Positions 25,508 to 35,955 of a stretch of 52,770 bases of DNA are shown in pieces (position 1 is the stretch's first letter; every line of letters begins with the position of its first letter). This DNA is from an uncultured Agathobacter sp. (GTDB taxonomy: Bacteria > Bacillota > Clostridia > Lachnospirales > Lachnospiraceae): assembly GCA_934365945.1 (NCBI GenBank), contig CAKRNE010000017.1, forward strand, positions 1 through 52,770. Reading direction: 5' to 3'. A program made the position numbers and the translations under genes. The notes under the pieces were generated by a model. The model was not told the DNA's origin. It saw only the letters and a list, made by a program, of their open reading frames with translations, and did no database searches.

Positions 25508-26422
25508 ATGAAAGAAAAAAAGCAGTCATTGAAAAGCAAAGTGACATATGTGAAGAAAAACTGGATGTTGTACATATTTTTCCTTATGCCGGCACTTTTA
25601 CTGACAATTATATTCAAGTATGTTCCGATGGGCGGACTGCTCATAGCATTCAAGGATTACAATGTCATAAAGGGTGTGCTGGGGAGTCCATGGGTCGGGC
25701 TTGAATATTTCAAGAGATTTTTATCGTCGCCTGATTTTATGAACTATCTTATGAATACGTTAAAGCTTAGTATTTACGGATTGTTATGGGGATTTCCGGT
25801 ACCGATTATACTTGCACTGCTTCTGAATCGTATTCGCAAAGAGGGCATCAAGAAAAAGATACAGCTTCTGATTTACGCACCGAATTTTATCTCGGTTATT
25901 GTACTTTGTGGTATGGTTCGTATGTTTTTATCACCAATCGGACCAATGAATAAGATACTCGGCATCAGCACAAACTGGATGACAATGCCGGCTACATTCA
26001 GGACAATCTACATAGCGAGCGGCATATGGCAGGGCGCCGGCTGGGCTTCAATCATGTACACAGCGGCATTATCCAATGCTAGCAAGGAGCTTGAGGAGGC
26101 AGCGAGAATGGATGGCGCAAACATCTTCCAGCAGATGTGGTATGTTGAGCTTCCGGCTATTAAGAATATTATAGTGATACAGTTCATCCTGCAGGCAGGA
26201 AATATTATGAGTATCGGTTTCGAGAAAGCCTATGCGTTACAGACAGATATGAACTTACCGGCATCGGAAATCCTTTCTACATATGTGTACAGAATCGGAC
26301 TTTTGAATGGAGACTATGGTTATTCAACAGCGGTTGGTCTTTTCAACTCGGTAATCAACGTAATATTGCTGATTATAGTCAATGCGGTTGTCAAGAAGCT
26401 AAACGATGGTGAAGGAATCTAG
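25508..26422 (+). CDS. ABC transporter permease, LplB type (fructan locus)
   Basis: This 304-aa polytopic permease is of the LplB/YtcP-type CUT1 subgroup. It has about six membrane segments and the cytoplasmic loop EEAARMDGANIFQ (about residues 197-209). GGAGG lies about 10 bp before ATG. It is first in the operon, followed by its partner permease 12 bp on. No ATPase gene is in the cluster; a shared ATPase is expected. Confidence 0.9.
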   Translation: MKEKKQSLKSKVTYVKKNWMLYIFFLMPALLLTIIFKYVPMGGLLIAFKDYNVIKGVLGSPWVGLEYFKRFLSSPDFMNYLMNTLKLSIYGLLWGFPVPIILALLLNRIRKEGIKKKIQLLIYAPNFISVIVLCGMVRMFLSPIGPMNKILGISTNWMTMPATFRTIYIASGIWQGAGWASIMYTAALSNASKELEEAARMDGANIFQQMWYVELPAIKNIIVIQFILQAGNIMSIGFEKAYALQTDMNLPASEILSTYVYRIGLLNGDYGYSTAVGLFNSVINVILLIIVNAVVKKLNDGEGI

Positions 26423-26434
26423 GAGGAAAGTGCA

Positions 26435-27337
26435 ATGAAAAAAGATATGAAGACAAAAATCAAATATTCACGGACTGATAAAATTGTTCTTGGAATTGGA
26501 TATACACTTCTTGGACTGTTTGTGCTTGCAATAATTGTTCCGTTAGTATATGTAGTGCTGGCATCTTTCATGGATCCGACGGTACTTAATAACCAGGGAC
26601 TGAGCTTCAACATAAAGGACTGGACTATTGATGCATACAGACGAGTTCTGGAAAATGACATGATATGGCGCGGATTTTTCAATTCGTTTTTTTACTCAAT
26701 AGCGTTTGCGGCAATCTCAGTATTTGTCACAATCCTGGCAGCATATCCTATGTCTAAAAAGGAATTTGTCGGAAGAAGATTTTTCAATGTGATTTTTATT
26801 ATCACAATGTTTTTTGGAGGAGGAATGATTCCTACATTCATCCTTATAAATCAGCTCCATATGGTAAACACCGTCTGGGCAATCCTCATTCCGGGAGCTT
26901 TCAATGTGTGGAATATGATTTTGGCGAGAACCTATTATCAGTCAGTGCCAAATGAGCTTCGTGAGGCATCAGCCATCGACGGAGCAAATGAAATACAGCA
27001 TTTCTTTAAGATTATGCTTCCGGTTTGTAAGCCGATTATTGCGGTGCTTATGCTTTGGTCATTTGTAGGAATGTGGAACAGCTACTTTGATGCAATGATT
27101 TATTTAAATGACGCAAATCTCCAGCCATTACAGCTTGTACTGCGTTCAATTCTCGTGCAGAATACACCTCAGCCGGGCATGATTGCAGATATCCAGAGCA
27201 CAGCTGAGATGGCTAAGGTTGCAGAGCAGCTCAAGTATGCTACAATTGTTGTATCAAGTTTACCACTTTTGATTATGTATCCATTTTTCCAGAAGTATTT
27301 TGATAAAGGAATCATGGTTGGATCTGTTAAGGGCTAA
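26435..27337 (+). CDS. ABC transporter permease, YtcP/LplC type
   Basis: This 300-aa second permease has six membrane segments and an EAA-like loop (REASAIDGANEIQ). Its C-terminus ends in the subgroup's FDKGIMVGSVKG. AGGAGG precedes the start. It forms the membrane channel with the preceding gene. Confidence 0.9.
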   Translation: MKKDMKTKIKYSRTDKIVLGIGYTLLGLFVLAIIVPLVYVVLASFMDPTVLNNQGLSFNIKDWTIDAYRRVLENDMIWRGFFNSFFYSIAFAAISVFVTILAAYPMSKKEFVGRRFFNVIFIITMFFGGGMIPTFILINQLHMVNTVWAILIPGAFNVWNMILARTYYQSVPNELREASAIDGANEIQHFFKIMLPVCKPIIAVLMLWSFVGMWNSYFDAMIYLNDANLQPLQLVLRSILVQNTPQPGMIADIQSTAEMAKVAEQLKYATIVVSSLPLLIMYPFFQKYFDKGIMVGSVKG

Positions 27338-27357
27338 CAGAAAGGATGAGTACGGGT

Positions 27358-29046
27358 ATGAAAAAAAGAAGCTTCAAGAAATTAATTACACTTTCGCTTA
27401 CACTTGCCATGCTGACAGGTGTGGCAGGCTGTGGAAAGCAGCAGAGCTTAAATGCTGAGACAAATCCGGACACACCGGTATCAGATGTGCAGTTTCCTCT
27501 TAAGGAGAAGGCAGAGCTGTCATTTATCACAAGTGCACCGGCCACATCCACACAGGATCCTAATGAGAGGACTATCTTCAAGAGAATGGAGGAGCAGACC
27601 AACGTGCATATCGACTGGACATGCTTCGTTTCAGATCAGTTCTCTGACAAGAAGAATCTGGCATTGGCGCAGTTTGGTAATCTGCCGGATGGACTGTTTA
27701 ATGCAGGTATGAGTGATTACGACCTGCTCAGATATGCAAAGCAGGGTATCATTATTCCGGTAGAGAATCTGATAGATAAATATATGCCTAATCTTCAGGC
27801 AGTTTTTGAAAAATATCCTGAGTACAGAACCATGTGTACTGCACCGGACGGGCATATATATTCCTTCCCTTGGATAGAGCAGCTTGGCTCAGGAAAAGAA
27901 GCTATTCAGGCAATCGGAGATATTCCTTATATCAACAAGAAGTGGCTTGACTATCTGGGACTTGATATACCGACTACCACAGACGAGCTCGAGCAGGTGC
28001 TTATCGCATTCAGAGATCATGCAGACGAGCTTGAGAAAGAGTTTGACATTGAGGGCGGTGTCATTCCGATGTCATTTATCATAAACAATGGTGACCAGGA
28101 TCCAGCCATTCTCATAAACGGCTTTGGTGAGGGGTATGGTGATACAGGTGACCACTTTGCGGTAACAGATGATGGCGAAGTCATCTATACTCCTACACAG
28201 GAGGGCTACAAGGAGGGCATTGAGTGGCTTCACAAGCTGGTTACTGAGGATTTGATTGACCCTGAAGCCTTTACCCAGGAGTGGTCAACATATGTAGCAA
28301 AGGGTAAAAATCACAGATATGGTCTCTGCTTTACATGGGACATTGCAAATATCGATAACAACACAGATTATGTCATGCTTCCTGCACTCACAGGACCTGA
28401 CGGAGTCAGAAATATCACCAGACAGAACAACAGTGAGACCAGTGGATTTGACAGAGGCCGATGTGTATTGACATCAAGCTGCCGCGATACGGCTTTGGCC
28501 GCGGCATGGATTGACCAGATGTATGCTCCAATCCAGTCACCACAGAATAACTGGGGAACATACGGCGAGAAAGATTCGTTCAACATCTTTGAGATGAGCA
28601 CAAACGATGAGGGTGGACAGATGTTAAAGCATATGGATCTGGGCAATCAGTCACCGGTTGAGGTGCGTGAGGCGCAGTCTGTAAACGGACCGCTTGCTGT
28701 TTTAAACGAGTACTATGATGTTTATGTGACAGAGCCGGCAGATGCAAAGTGGCGTCTTGACAACATGCATGAGACATATCTGGATGATATGAACAGCAAG
28801 TATGTTTATCCGAATGTATTTATGAGCATAGATGATACCAACAAGGTGTCACAGTACGACACAGACATCAAGAAATATGCTGAGCAGAAAAAGGCGGACT
28901 GGATATTAAACGGCGGCATTGATAAGGAATGGGATTCATACCTTAAGAAACTTGATAAATATGGTTTACAGGATTATCTGAAGATAAAGCAGAAATATTT
29001 TGACAGTTATCAGAAATCCCTTGAGAGTACATCAGAGGGCAAATAG
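27358..29046 (+). CDS. Large sugar-binding lipoprotein of the fructan ABC importer
   Basis: This 562-aa extracellular solute-binding protein is of the long (LipO/YtcQ-like) type that pairs with LplB/LplC permeases. The lipobox VAGC has C25 as the lipidation site. ATG 27358 is preferred; ATG 27346 abuts the AAAGGA ribosome site. Its place just before GH32 and fructokinase suggests that it binds sucrose or short fructo-oligosaccharides. Confidence 0.9.
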   Translation: MKKRSFKKLITLSLTLAMLTGVAGCGKQQSLNAETNPDTPVSDVQFPLKEKAELSFITSAPATSTQDPNERTIFKRMEEQTNVHIDWTCFVSDQFSDKKNLALAQFGNLPDGLFNAGMSDYDLLRYAKQGIIIPVENLIDKYMPNLQAVFEKYPEYRTMCTAPDGHIYSFPWIEQLGSGKEAIQAIGDIPYINKKWLDYLGLDIPTTTDELEQVLIAFRDHADELEKEFDIEGGVIPMSFIINNGDQDPAILINGFGEGYGDTGDHFAVTDDGEVIYTPTQEGYKEGIEWLHKLVTEDLIDPEAFTQEWSTYVAKGKNHRYGLCFTWDIANIDNNTDYVMLPALTGPDGVRNITRQNNSETSGFDRGRCVLTSSCRDTALAAAWIDQMYAPIQSPQNNWGTYGEKDSFNIFEMSTNDEGGQMLKHMDLGNQSPVEVREAQSVNGPLAVLNEYYDVYVTEPADAKWRLDNMHETYLDDMNSKYVYPNVFMSIDDTNKVSQYDTDIKKYAEQKKADWILNGGIDKEWDSYLKKLDKYGLQDYLKIKQKYFDSYQKSLESTSEGK

Positions 29047-29101
29047 GTTACTGTTCATAATTCTGTATTACCGGCAAAACAAACAGAATGGGAGGATTTG
29101 C

Positions 29102-30568
29102 ATGAGCAAATTATTGGAAAAAGCAAGAAGCTACGAGGCAAAAAAAATAGCTGCTACAGATAAAGAGAGCAAACCTTTGTTTCATATCAGTGCACCGGCA
29201 GGATGGATTAACGATCCAAATGGATTTTCTGTCTATAACGGAAAAATTCATCTGTTTTATCAGTATTATCCATATCTGCGTGAGTGGGGACCTATGCATT
29301 GGGGGCATAGTACGACAAACGATATGATTAAATGGGAACAGCTTCCATGTGCGCTGGCACCCGACAATGAATATGATAAAATAGGATGTTTCTCGGGAAG
29401 TGCCATTGAGGCAGATGGTAAGCACGTGCTTGTATATACCGGTGTCACAAAGATTAAAATGCTTGACAGCAGCGAGCAGGAGAGACAGAACCAGTGTATC
29501 GCCTTCGGTGACGGGATTGACTATGAGAAATATGAGAATAATCCTGTAGTGACAGGTGACATGCTTCCTGAAAACTGCAGCAGAATCGATTTCCGTGACC
29601 CGAAAATATGGAAAGAGGATGACACATATTACCTCATAGTCGGAAGCAAGGACTTAAACGATGTGGGACAGGTAGTGCTCTGCTCTTCAAAAAATCTGAC
29701 CGATTGGCAGTTTGAGACAATCCTTGCGGCAAACAGCACAGGCAAAATAGGTACCATGTGGGAGTGCCCGGATTTCTTTGGGCTGGAAGATAAGCATGTG
29801 CTCATCTGTTCGCCACAGAATATGAGGGCAGAAAAGTACGAGTTTCATAACGGACACAACTCTGTATATTTTCTGGGGGATTATGATAAAGAAAATCATG
29901 TATTTATCAAGGAAGAGCCGCACACACTCGACTACGGCATGGACTTTTATGCACCACAGACTACACTGCTTCCGGACGGACGCCGCGTGATGATTGCCTG
30001 GATGAAGTCGTGGGATGCCTGCGTCATCCCTGATTCGCAGGATTGGCAGGGCATGATGACGCTGCCTAGAGAGCTTGAGATAAAGGACGGCCGTATCTGG
30101 CAGAAGCCGGTTAGGGAAATAGAAAATTATCGCGCAAACAAGTGTCATTATACAGATAAAAAAATAGACTGCTACACAACCTTTGAGGGCATAAAGGGCC
30201 GCACGCTGGACATGACAGTGGAACTTTCAGGCGAGGAGTACAACAACTTCACTGTTGAAGTGGCATGCAATGATGAGTATAGCACAGAGTTTACCTACAA
30301 CAGGGTCGCAGGCATTCTTGAGATTGACCGTACATATTGCGGTGTCACAAAGGATGTCGTTTGTGTCAGAAAAATAAAAATAGCAGATACAGACAGAAAG
30401 CTAAAGCTTCGTTTCATCATGGACAGACAGTCTATAGAGCTCTTTATCAATGACGGACAGCAGGTTGCAACCACAGCTATCTGTACACCTCTTCAGGCGG
30501 ACGGAATCTGCTTTAATTGTGACGGAAGGGCTGTTGTGGATATTGAAAAATATGATATTATTTTGTAA
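29102..30568 (+). CDS. GH32 beta-fructosidase / sucrose-6-P hydrolase type
   Basis: This 488-aa glycoside hydrolase family 32 enzyme releases fructose from sucrose or fructo-oligosaccharides. Catalytic features are visible: nucleophile D38 in WINDPNG (35-41), transition-state stabiliser D166 in RDP (165-167) and acid/base E221 in EC (221-222). A C-terminal beta-sandwich follows from about residue 340. There is no signal peptide, so it acts inside the cell on imported sugar. GGGAGG lies about 7 bp before ATG 29102; the longer open frame begins inside the previous gene. With no PTS nearby, the substrate is probably unphosphorylated. Confidence 0.93.
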   Translation: MSKLLEKARSYEAKKIAATDKESKPLFHISAPAGWINDPNGFSVYNGKIHLFYQYYPYLREWGPMHWGHSTTNDMIKWEQLPCALAPDNEYDKIGCFSGSAIEADGKHVLVYTGVTKIKMLDSSEQERQNQCIAFGDGIDYEKYENNPVVTGDMLPENCSRIDFRDPKIWKEDDTYYLIVGSKDLNDVGQVVLCSSKNLTDWQFETILAANSTGKIGTMWECPDFFGLEDKHVLICSPQNMRAEKYEFHNGHNSVYFLGDYDKENHVFIKEEPHTLDYGMDFYAPQTTLLPDGRRVMIAWMKSWDACVIPDSQDWQGMMTLPRELEIKDGRIWQKPVREIENYRANKCHYTDKKIDCYTTFEGIKGRTLDMTVELSGEEYNNFTVEVACNDEYSTEFTYNRVAGILEIDRTYCGVTKDVVCVRKIKIADTDRKLKLRFIMDRQSIELFINDGQQVATTAICTPLQADGICFNCDGRAVVDIEKYDIIL

Positions 30569-30651
30569 TATTACAGTGTATTAAAATTATTGGTCTGGTT
30601 ATTTGCAGAATGATATATTGGATGTTTTAAAAATAAAGAAAGAGGTATAAT

Positions 30652-31605
30652 ATGGATGTAGTTGCATTAGGTGAATTACTTATAGATTTTACAGAAAACG
30701 GTACAAGTGCGCAGGACAATAAGCTTTTTGAGGCTAATCCGGGTGGAGCTCCATGTAACGTGCTTGCCATGCTTCAAAAGCTCGGTCATCAGACTGCTTT
30801 CATCGGAAAAGTGGGACAGGATGCGTTCGGAAGGCTGCTTGTCGACGCGGTAAAGGAGCAGGGCATCGACACAACAGGCGTGCGCTATGACGAAAATGTC
30901 CATACTACTCTTGCATTTGTCCAGACCGCAGCAGACGGAGACAGAGATTTCTCATTTTACAGAAATCCGGGAGCAGATATGATGCTGACAGCGGATGAGG
31001 TGGATTTATCCCTTGTGAGAAACGCAAAAATTTTCCACTTCGGAAGTCTTTCAATGACAGATAAGACCTGTGAGAAAGCGACAAAGCATGCAATAGCTGC
31101 CGCAAAAGAGGCAGGCGCACTGATTTCCTTTGACCCTAATCTGCGCAAGCCTCTCTGGAAGAGCATGGACGATGCAAAAGAGAAGATAAGCTGGGGGTTA
31201 AGTCAGTGTGATGTCTTAAAAATATCTGATGATGAGATTGAATTCATGACAGGCGAAAATGACATAAAGACAGGTGTGAAGAAGCTCATAGATGAATATC
31301 ACATTCCGTTTATCTGTGCCACAATGGGCAAAAACGGAAGTATGGCATTTTTTGACGGACATATCGTGGAGGCAGCTCCTTTTATACGTGATGACACAAT
31401 CGAGACAACCGGCGCCGGAGATACCTTCTGCGCATGCCTGCTTCACGATGTGTTAGAGCATGGCATTTCTGACAGGAACGATGACGATGTGAAAAAGATG
31501 CTCACATTCGCAAATGCAGCAGCTTCGCTTATTACCACGAGAAAGGGCGCACTTCGCGTGATGCCTGAGAAGGGTGAGGTTGAGGCGTTGATTAGGCAGC
31601 TATAA
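30652..31605 (+). CDS. scrK: Fructokinase (PfkB family)
   Basis: This 317-aa PfkB-family sugar kinase has the early GGAPCN motif (about residues 39-44) and the C-terminal anion hole and catalytic base GAGD (254-257, base D257). Beside GH32 it should convert fructose to fructose 6-phosphate for glycolysis. It lies 83 bp after GH32 and is followed by a strong terminator, so it ends the fructan operon. Confidence 0.92.
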   Translation: MDVVALGELLIDFTENGTSAQDNKLFEANPGGAPCNVLAMLQKLGHQTAFIGKVGQDAFGRLLVDAVKEQGIDTTGVRYDENVHTTLAFVQTAADGDRDFSFYRNPGADMMLTADEVDLSLVRNAKIFHFGSLSMTDKTCEKATKHAIAAAKEAGALISFDPNLRKPLWKSMDDAKEKISWGLSQCDVLKISDDEIEFMTGENDIKTGVKKLIDEYHIPFICATMGKNGSMAFFDGHIVEAAPFIRDDTIETTGAGDTFCACLLHDVLEHGISDRNDDDVKKMLTFANAAASLITTRKGALRVMPEKGEVEALIRQL

Positions 31606-31625
31606 TTTAATACGATAAAAGAGAC

Positions 31626-31680
31626 TATACTCTTCTTAATCTATGTTTAAAAACGAGATTAAGAAGAGTATATTTGTTTC
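31626..31680 (+). terminator. Terminator of the fructan operon
   Basis: A perfect 17-bp stem (31626-31642 with 31656-31672, loop 13 nt) is followed by a T-rich tail. It lies about 20 bp after the fructokinase stop. Confidence 0.85.
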
Positions 31681-31754
31681 TTGCAGTGCATACGTGTATT
31701 GGCTATAATATCAGATATGAAAAAGTTCTAATAATAAAGAAGGCACAAATCTAA

Positions 31755-33893
31755 ATGAAACAAAAATTATCAGTTGCACCAACACTCAAAAACTACGACA
31801 AGAAAAATCTCCCAAAAGACATTCTTGCGGGAATCATCATCATGGCGGTTTCGATTCCTATATCGATGGGCTATGCGCAGATATCCGGGCTCCCGGCGGT
31901 ATATGGCTTGTATGGCTCGGTATTCCCAATCATATTGTTTGCTCTGTTTTCCACATCACCGCAGTTTATATTCGGTGTGGATGCTGCTCCGGCGGCGCTT
32001 GTCGGAGCAGCAGTGCTTGGCATGGGAATAGAGGCAGGAAGCAAAGAGACCATGACGGTTGTACCGGTGTTTACATTTTTTGTGGCACTGTGGCTTTTGG
32101 CATTTTACTTCATGAATGCCGGAAAGCTGGTGAACTACATATCTGCGCCGGTTATGGGCGGATTTATCACAGGCATATGTACTACAATCATACTGATGCA
32201 GGTGCCAAAGCTCATGGGCTCTGCGGCAGGAACCGGAGAGCTTTTTGAACTGTCTGAGCATATATGGGAGGCTTTACATCACATAAATGCAGCCGCACTT
32301 GTCATGGGGATTGTAGCGCTTGCCATTTTGGTTGTGAGTAAGAGGCTTGTTCCAAAGTTTCCTATGGCGGTTGTGCTCATGGTAACAGGCGCACTTTTTA
32401 CATATTTTGGACCGGTAAAGGAGTGGGGAGTGCCGACTCTTTCAGCAGTTGAGCCCGGCATGCCACGGTGGTATATACCGGATTTCGAGGCAGTTTTTTC
32501 AGTTCAAAAGGCCTCAGAGGTAATAGTTTTAAGTCTTTCGGTTGCTGTTGTCATCATGGCAGAGACACTTCTGGCAGAAAACAATTTCGCACAGAAAAAC
32601 GGATACAGAATAGATGATAACACGGAGCTTTTGGCATTTTCCATAGGAAATATGGCTGCGGCTTTTACGGGCTGCTGTCCGATAAACGGTTCAGTGTCAC
32701 GAACTGCGATGAGCGAGCAGTACGAGGGTAAGACACAGCTCACAGGGCTTGTTGCAGGCGTTTCCATGATAGCAGTGCTTCTTTTTTGCACAGGCTTTAT
32801 AGGATATCTGCCGGTTCCGGTGCTCACGGCGATTGTCATATCAGCGCTCATGGGTGCCACGGAGTTTCATCTGGCAAAGAGACTGTGGAAGGTCAGCAGG
32901 ACAGAATTTTTCATATTTGTTGGTGCTTTTTTCGGAGTACTTATTCTGGGTACGATAAACGGAGTTTTGATAGGAATCATTTTGTCTTTTGCCGAGATGA
33001 TAATCAGAAGCGCAAAGCCGGCCACCTGCTTTCTCGGTGTGCAGCCGGGGCACAGTCATTTCCGCGATATCAGGGAGAGCACAAACATCCACGAGATTGA
33101 CGGTGTGATTATTTACAGATTTTCGAGCAGCCTGTTTTTTGCAAATGCAAAGGTACTTGTGCGCGATATTGAGGACCACCTAAAGCCTGATACAAAAGCT
33201 GTCATAATCGATGCCGGAGCTATCGGAAGTATTGATATCACAGGAGCTGACAGCATAGAGTCACTTTACCGCTCACTGAAACAAAAAGGTGTAAAGCTAT
33301 ACATAACAGAGCACATTGCAGAGCTCAACGAGCAACTCAGGAAGCTGGGCTTAGGCTATTTAATTGAGCAGGGCTGTGTCAGAAGGACAATACATATTGC
33401 GCTAAAGGATATGGGAATAAACAGACCTTATCCGCTTGAGGGTGGCGTGGATAACGAGGAGCGCAGTGCCTCAAGAAAGCGTGCTGACAACAGAGTGCAG
33501 GAGTTTGTCTGGGCGTTTGGCGTCGAGAGTGAGGAGCAGATTGAAAAGCAGATAAAGCTTCAGATAGAACAGCTCAAAAAGACAAAGGATATAGAGGAAA
33601 TCATGCATGGTCGCTGGGCGCATATGGATGAGTTTGACCAGGATGAGTGGCTGGAGCATTTGGAGGAGCATCTGAAAGAAATCGTCAACATATCAGGAAA
33701 GGATGTGCACACGCTTGCGGCAGATATCGAGATGCACCGTCGCGAGGTGCATGAGCGTATAGCAAGAGAGCATCCGGAGCTTGCAGAGCGGTTTGCACAG
33801 AGGAGACACCTGCTTGATAAGCATATGAAGGAGAGAAGGCCTGAGGTCTACAGGATAATCGAGCAGCTAAGGGAGGACAACAAGCATAAATGA
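31755..33893 (+). CDS. SulP-family anion transporter with C-terminal extension
   Basis: This 712-aa SulP/SLC26-type membrane transporter has a membrane domain of about 400 residues, opening with the family's DILAGIIIMAVSIPISMGYA region. A cytoplasmic STAS domain follows (about 425-550), containing IDAGAIGSIDITGADSI. Bacterial SulP proteins carry sulfate, bicarbonate or dicarboxylates; the substrate is not evident. The last ~155 residues (554-712) are an extra charged, helical tail rich in Glu, His and Arg, absent from typical members. The stop overlaps recQ by 4 bp. Confidence 0.88.
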   Translation: MKQKLSVAPTLKNYDKKNLPKDILAGIIIMAVSIPISMGYAQISGLPAVYGLYGSVFPIILFALFSTSPQFIFGVDAAPAALVGAAVLGMGIEAGSKETMTVVPVFTFFVALWLLAFYFMNAGKLVNYISAPVMGGFITGICTTIILMQVPKLMGSAAGTGELFELSEHIWEALHHINAAALVMGIVALAILVVSKRLVPKFPMAVVLMVTGALFTYFGPVKEWGVPTLSAVEPGMPRWYIPDFEAVFSVQKASEVIVLSLSVAVVIMAETLLAENNFAQKNGYRIDDNTELLAFSIGNMAAAFTGCCPINGSVSRTAMSEQYEGKTQLTGLVAGVSMIAVLLFCTGFIGYLPVPVLTAIVISALMGATEFHLAKRLWKVSRTEFFIFVGAFFGVLILGTINGVLIGIILSFAEMIIRSAKPATCFLGVQPGHSHFRDIRESTNIHEIDGVIIYRFSSSLFFANAKVLVRDIEDHLKPDTKAVIIDAGAIGSIDITGADSIESLYRSLKQKGVKLYITEHIAELNEQLRKLGLGYLIEQGCVRRTIHIALKDMGINRPYPLEGGVDNEERSASRKRADNRVQEFVWAFGVESEEQIEKQIKLQIEQLKKTKDIEEIMHGRWAHMDEFDQDEWLEHLEEHLKEIVNISGKDVHTLAADIEMHRREVHERIAREHPELAERFAQRRHLLDKHMKERRPEVYRIIEQLREDNKHK

Positions 33894-35869
33894 ACATAAA
33901 TCAGACACTCAAACAATACTTTGGCTACGACAGTCTTCGAACAGGGCAAAAGGAGCTCATAAACGGCATACTTGAAGGGCGTGATGTGCTCGGAATCATG
34001 CCGACAGGCGCAGGAAAATCGCTGTGCTACCAGCTTCCGGCGCTTATACTTAAAGGAATTACGCTTGTCATTTCACCACTTATCTCACTTATGTCTGACC
34101 AGGTAAAGGCTTTAAACCAGGCGGGAGTGCATGCCGCCTATATCAACAGCTCACTGACTGAAAACCAGATAAGGATGGCACTTTCATATGCCTCACAGGG
34201 GCGCTACAAGATAATCTATGTCGCTCCGGAGCGCCTGAACACGCCGCGTTTTCTGGATTTCGCCTGCAACGCGGACATATCAATGCTGACCGTCGATGAG
34301 GCACACTGTATATCGCAGTGGGGACAGGATTTCAGGCCGAGCTATCTGGAAATAGCCGGATTTTTAGCGAGACTTCCAAGGCAACCTATAGTGAGCGCAT
34401 TTACTGCGACTGCCACAGAGCGCGTGAAAAATGATATAGTGGCTTCACTTGGACTTAACAATCCGGTTACTATGGTAACCGGGTTTGACAGACCTAACCT
34501 GTTTTTTAGGGTTGTCACAAGAAAGGGCGGCAGACAGAAGGACAACAGCATCATCAATTATGTGAAAAAGCATGAGGATGAAAGTGGAATAATATACTGC
34601 GCAACAAAAAAGAATGTGGATAACCTATATGCGCTTTTGAATGAGCATGGCATTCTCGCAGGACGTTACCACGCAGGACTTTCCAACGAGGAGCGCAAGC
34701 AGAATCAGGAGGATTTTACATACGACAGAATCCGTGTGATGGTTGCCACAAACGCATTTGGAATGGGAATTGACAAGTCAAATGTGAGATATGTGCTGCA
34801 TTACAACATGCCGCAGAGTCTCGAGTATTACTATCAGGAGGCCGGAAGAGCGGGCCGAGACGGGGAGGAAGCGGAATGTGTGCTGTTTTTCTCAAAGCAG
34901 GATATCATGATAAACAAGTTTCTTTTGCAGAATAAGGCTTCATCGGGCGATGGGGCATCTGACATGCAAAAGACGGCGAATGACCAGAGAAAGCTGCAGC
35001 AGATGATAAATTACTGTGAGACGGACAAATGCCTGAGAGAGTTTATACTTTCATATTTCGGAGACACAACACCCTGCATCTGCAACAAATGCAGCAACTG
35101 TGTGGTTGTGGAGGATGAAGAGGAGGAGACATACGTTGAAACCGGCAAAAAGCGCAAAAAGGCAGCACAGCTTGCAGGACTTAACGAGCTTGGTGTTGCG
35201 CTGTTTGAAAAGCTGCGCAGTGTGCGTACAGAGCTTGCTGCAGAAAAATCTGTTCCGCCGTATATCATATGCTCCGACAAGACCTTAAAGGATATGTGCG
35301 CGCAGCTGCCGCGGGATAAGGAGCAGCTTGCCGATGTGTACGGAATGGGCGAGCAGAAGATACAAAACTACGGTGAAGCATTTGTGACAGCGGTAAATTC
35401 ATTTGTTGCGGAAAACCCGAACCCATCGGGCAGCACGTCCGGCGAAAAGCCACAGACTGTTTTAAGCGATGAGGAGGTTGCTGAAACCGGCAGCACGAGA
35501 AAAAAGAAGCTTCCGTTTTATATCGAGCCTCAAAAGCTTGACGAGGTAGAGCTCACCGACAAATGCAGGCTTACAGAGCTTACGAACAAAATAAATGAGC
35601 TGTGCCCTGCGGATAAGGAGCACAAAAAGCTTGCAGCATCGTTTATAAACGAGCTTCTCATTGCAGAGGGCTATCTGGAGGAAATTACAGAAGGCGAAAA
35701 CAAGATAAAGCGTGTCACTGAAAAGGGACAAAGCGTAGGAATAGAGGAGGAAGAGCGCAAGGCAAAATTTGGTGGAAGCTATTACGCTATCACCCACTCG
35801 AAGCAGAGCCAGCAGGTGATAATAGAAATGCTGAAAAACCACTATAGTGGCATTAAGCCACAGGGATAA
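33890..35869 (+). CDS. recQ: RecQ-family ATP-dependent DNA helicase
   Basis: This 659-aa superfamily II 3'-5' DNA helicase works in recombination and repair. Walker A is TGAGKS (39-44) and the DEAH box lies at 136-139. The RecQ zinc-binding cysteines lie around residues 376-403 (CETDKC, C-x-C-x-x-C-x-x-C). An HRDC-like domain follows (about 430-510), then a C-terminal winged-helix-like region. A full RQC domain between zinc site and HRDC seems missing, replaced by an acidic linker. It overlaps the SulP stop by ATGA. Confidence 0.92.
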   Translation: MNINQTLKQYFGYDSLRTGQKELINGILEGRDVLGIMPTGAGKSLCYQLPALILKGITLVISPLISLMSDQVKALNQAGVHAAYINSSLTENQIRMALSYASQGRYKIIYVAPERLNTPRFLDFACNADISMLTVDEAHCISQWGQDFRPSYLEIAGFLARLPRQPIVSAFTATATERVKNDIVASLGLNNPVTMVTGFDRPNLFFRVVTRKGGRQKDNSIINYVKKHEDESGIIYCATKKNVDNLYALLNEHGILAGRYHAGLSNEERKQNQEDFTYDRIRVMVATNAFGMGIDKSNVRYVLHYNMPQSLEYYYQEAGRAGRDGEEAECVLFFSKQDIMINKFLLQNKASSGDGASDMQKTANDQRKLQQMINYCETDKCLREFILSYFGDTTPCICNKCSNCVVVEDEEEETYVETGKKRKKAAQLAGLNELGVALFEKLRSVRTELAAEKSVPPYIICSDKTLKDMCAQLPRDKEQLADVYGMGEQKIQNYGEAFVTAVNSFVAENPNPSGSTSGEKPQTVLSDEEVAETGSTRKKKLPFYIEPQKLDEVELTDKCRLTELTNKINELCPADKEHKKLAASFINELLIAEGYLEEITEGENKIKRVTEKGQSVGIEEEERKAKFGGSYYAITHSKQSQQVIIEMLKNHYSGIKPQG

Positions 35870-35955
35870 ATGGACTTTAGATAAACTGGATATATAAATT
35901 TATATAAAATTGGATATATACTTGATGCCACATAAGAGTATTATATACTTTAATC

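Noticed and set aside
27327..28777. Minus-strand frames within the sugar-binding lipoprotein gene
   Set aside because: They overlap a gene with lipobox, ribosome site and operon context; no independent support.
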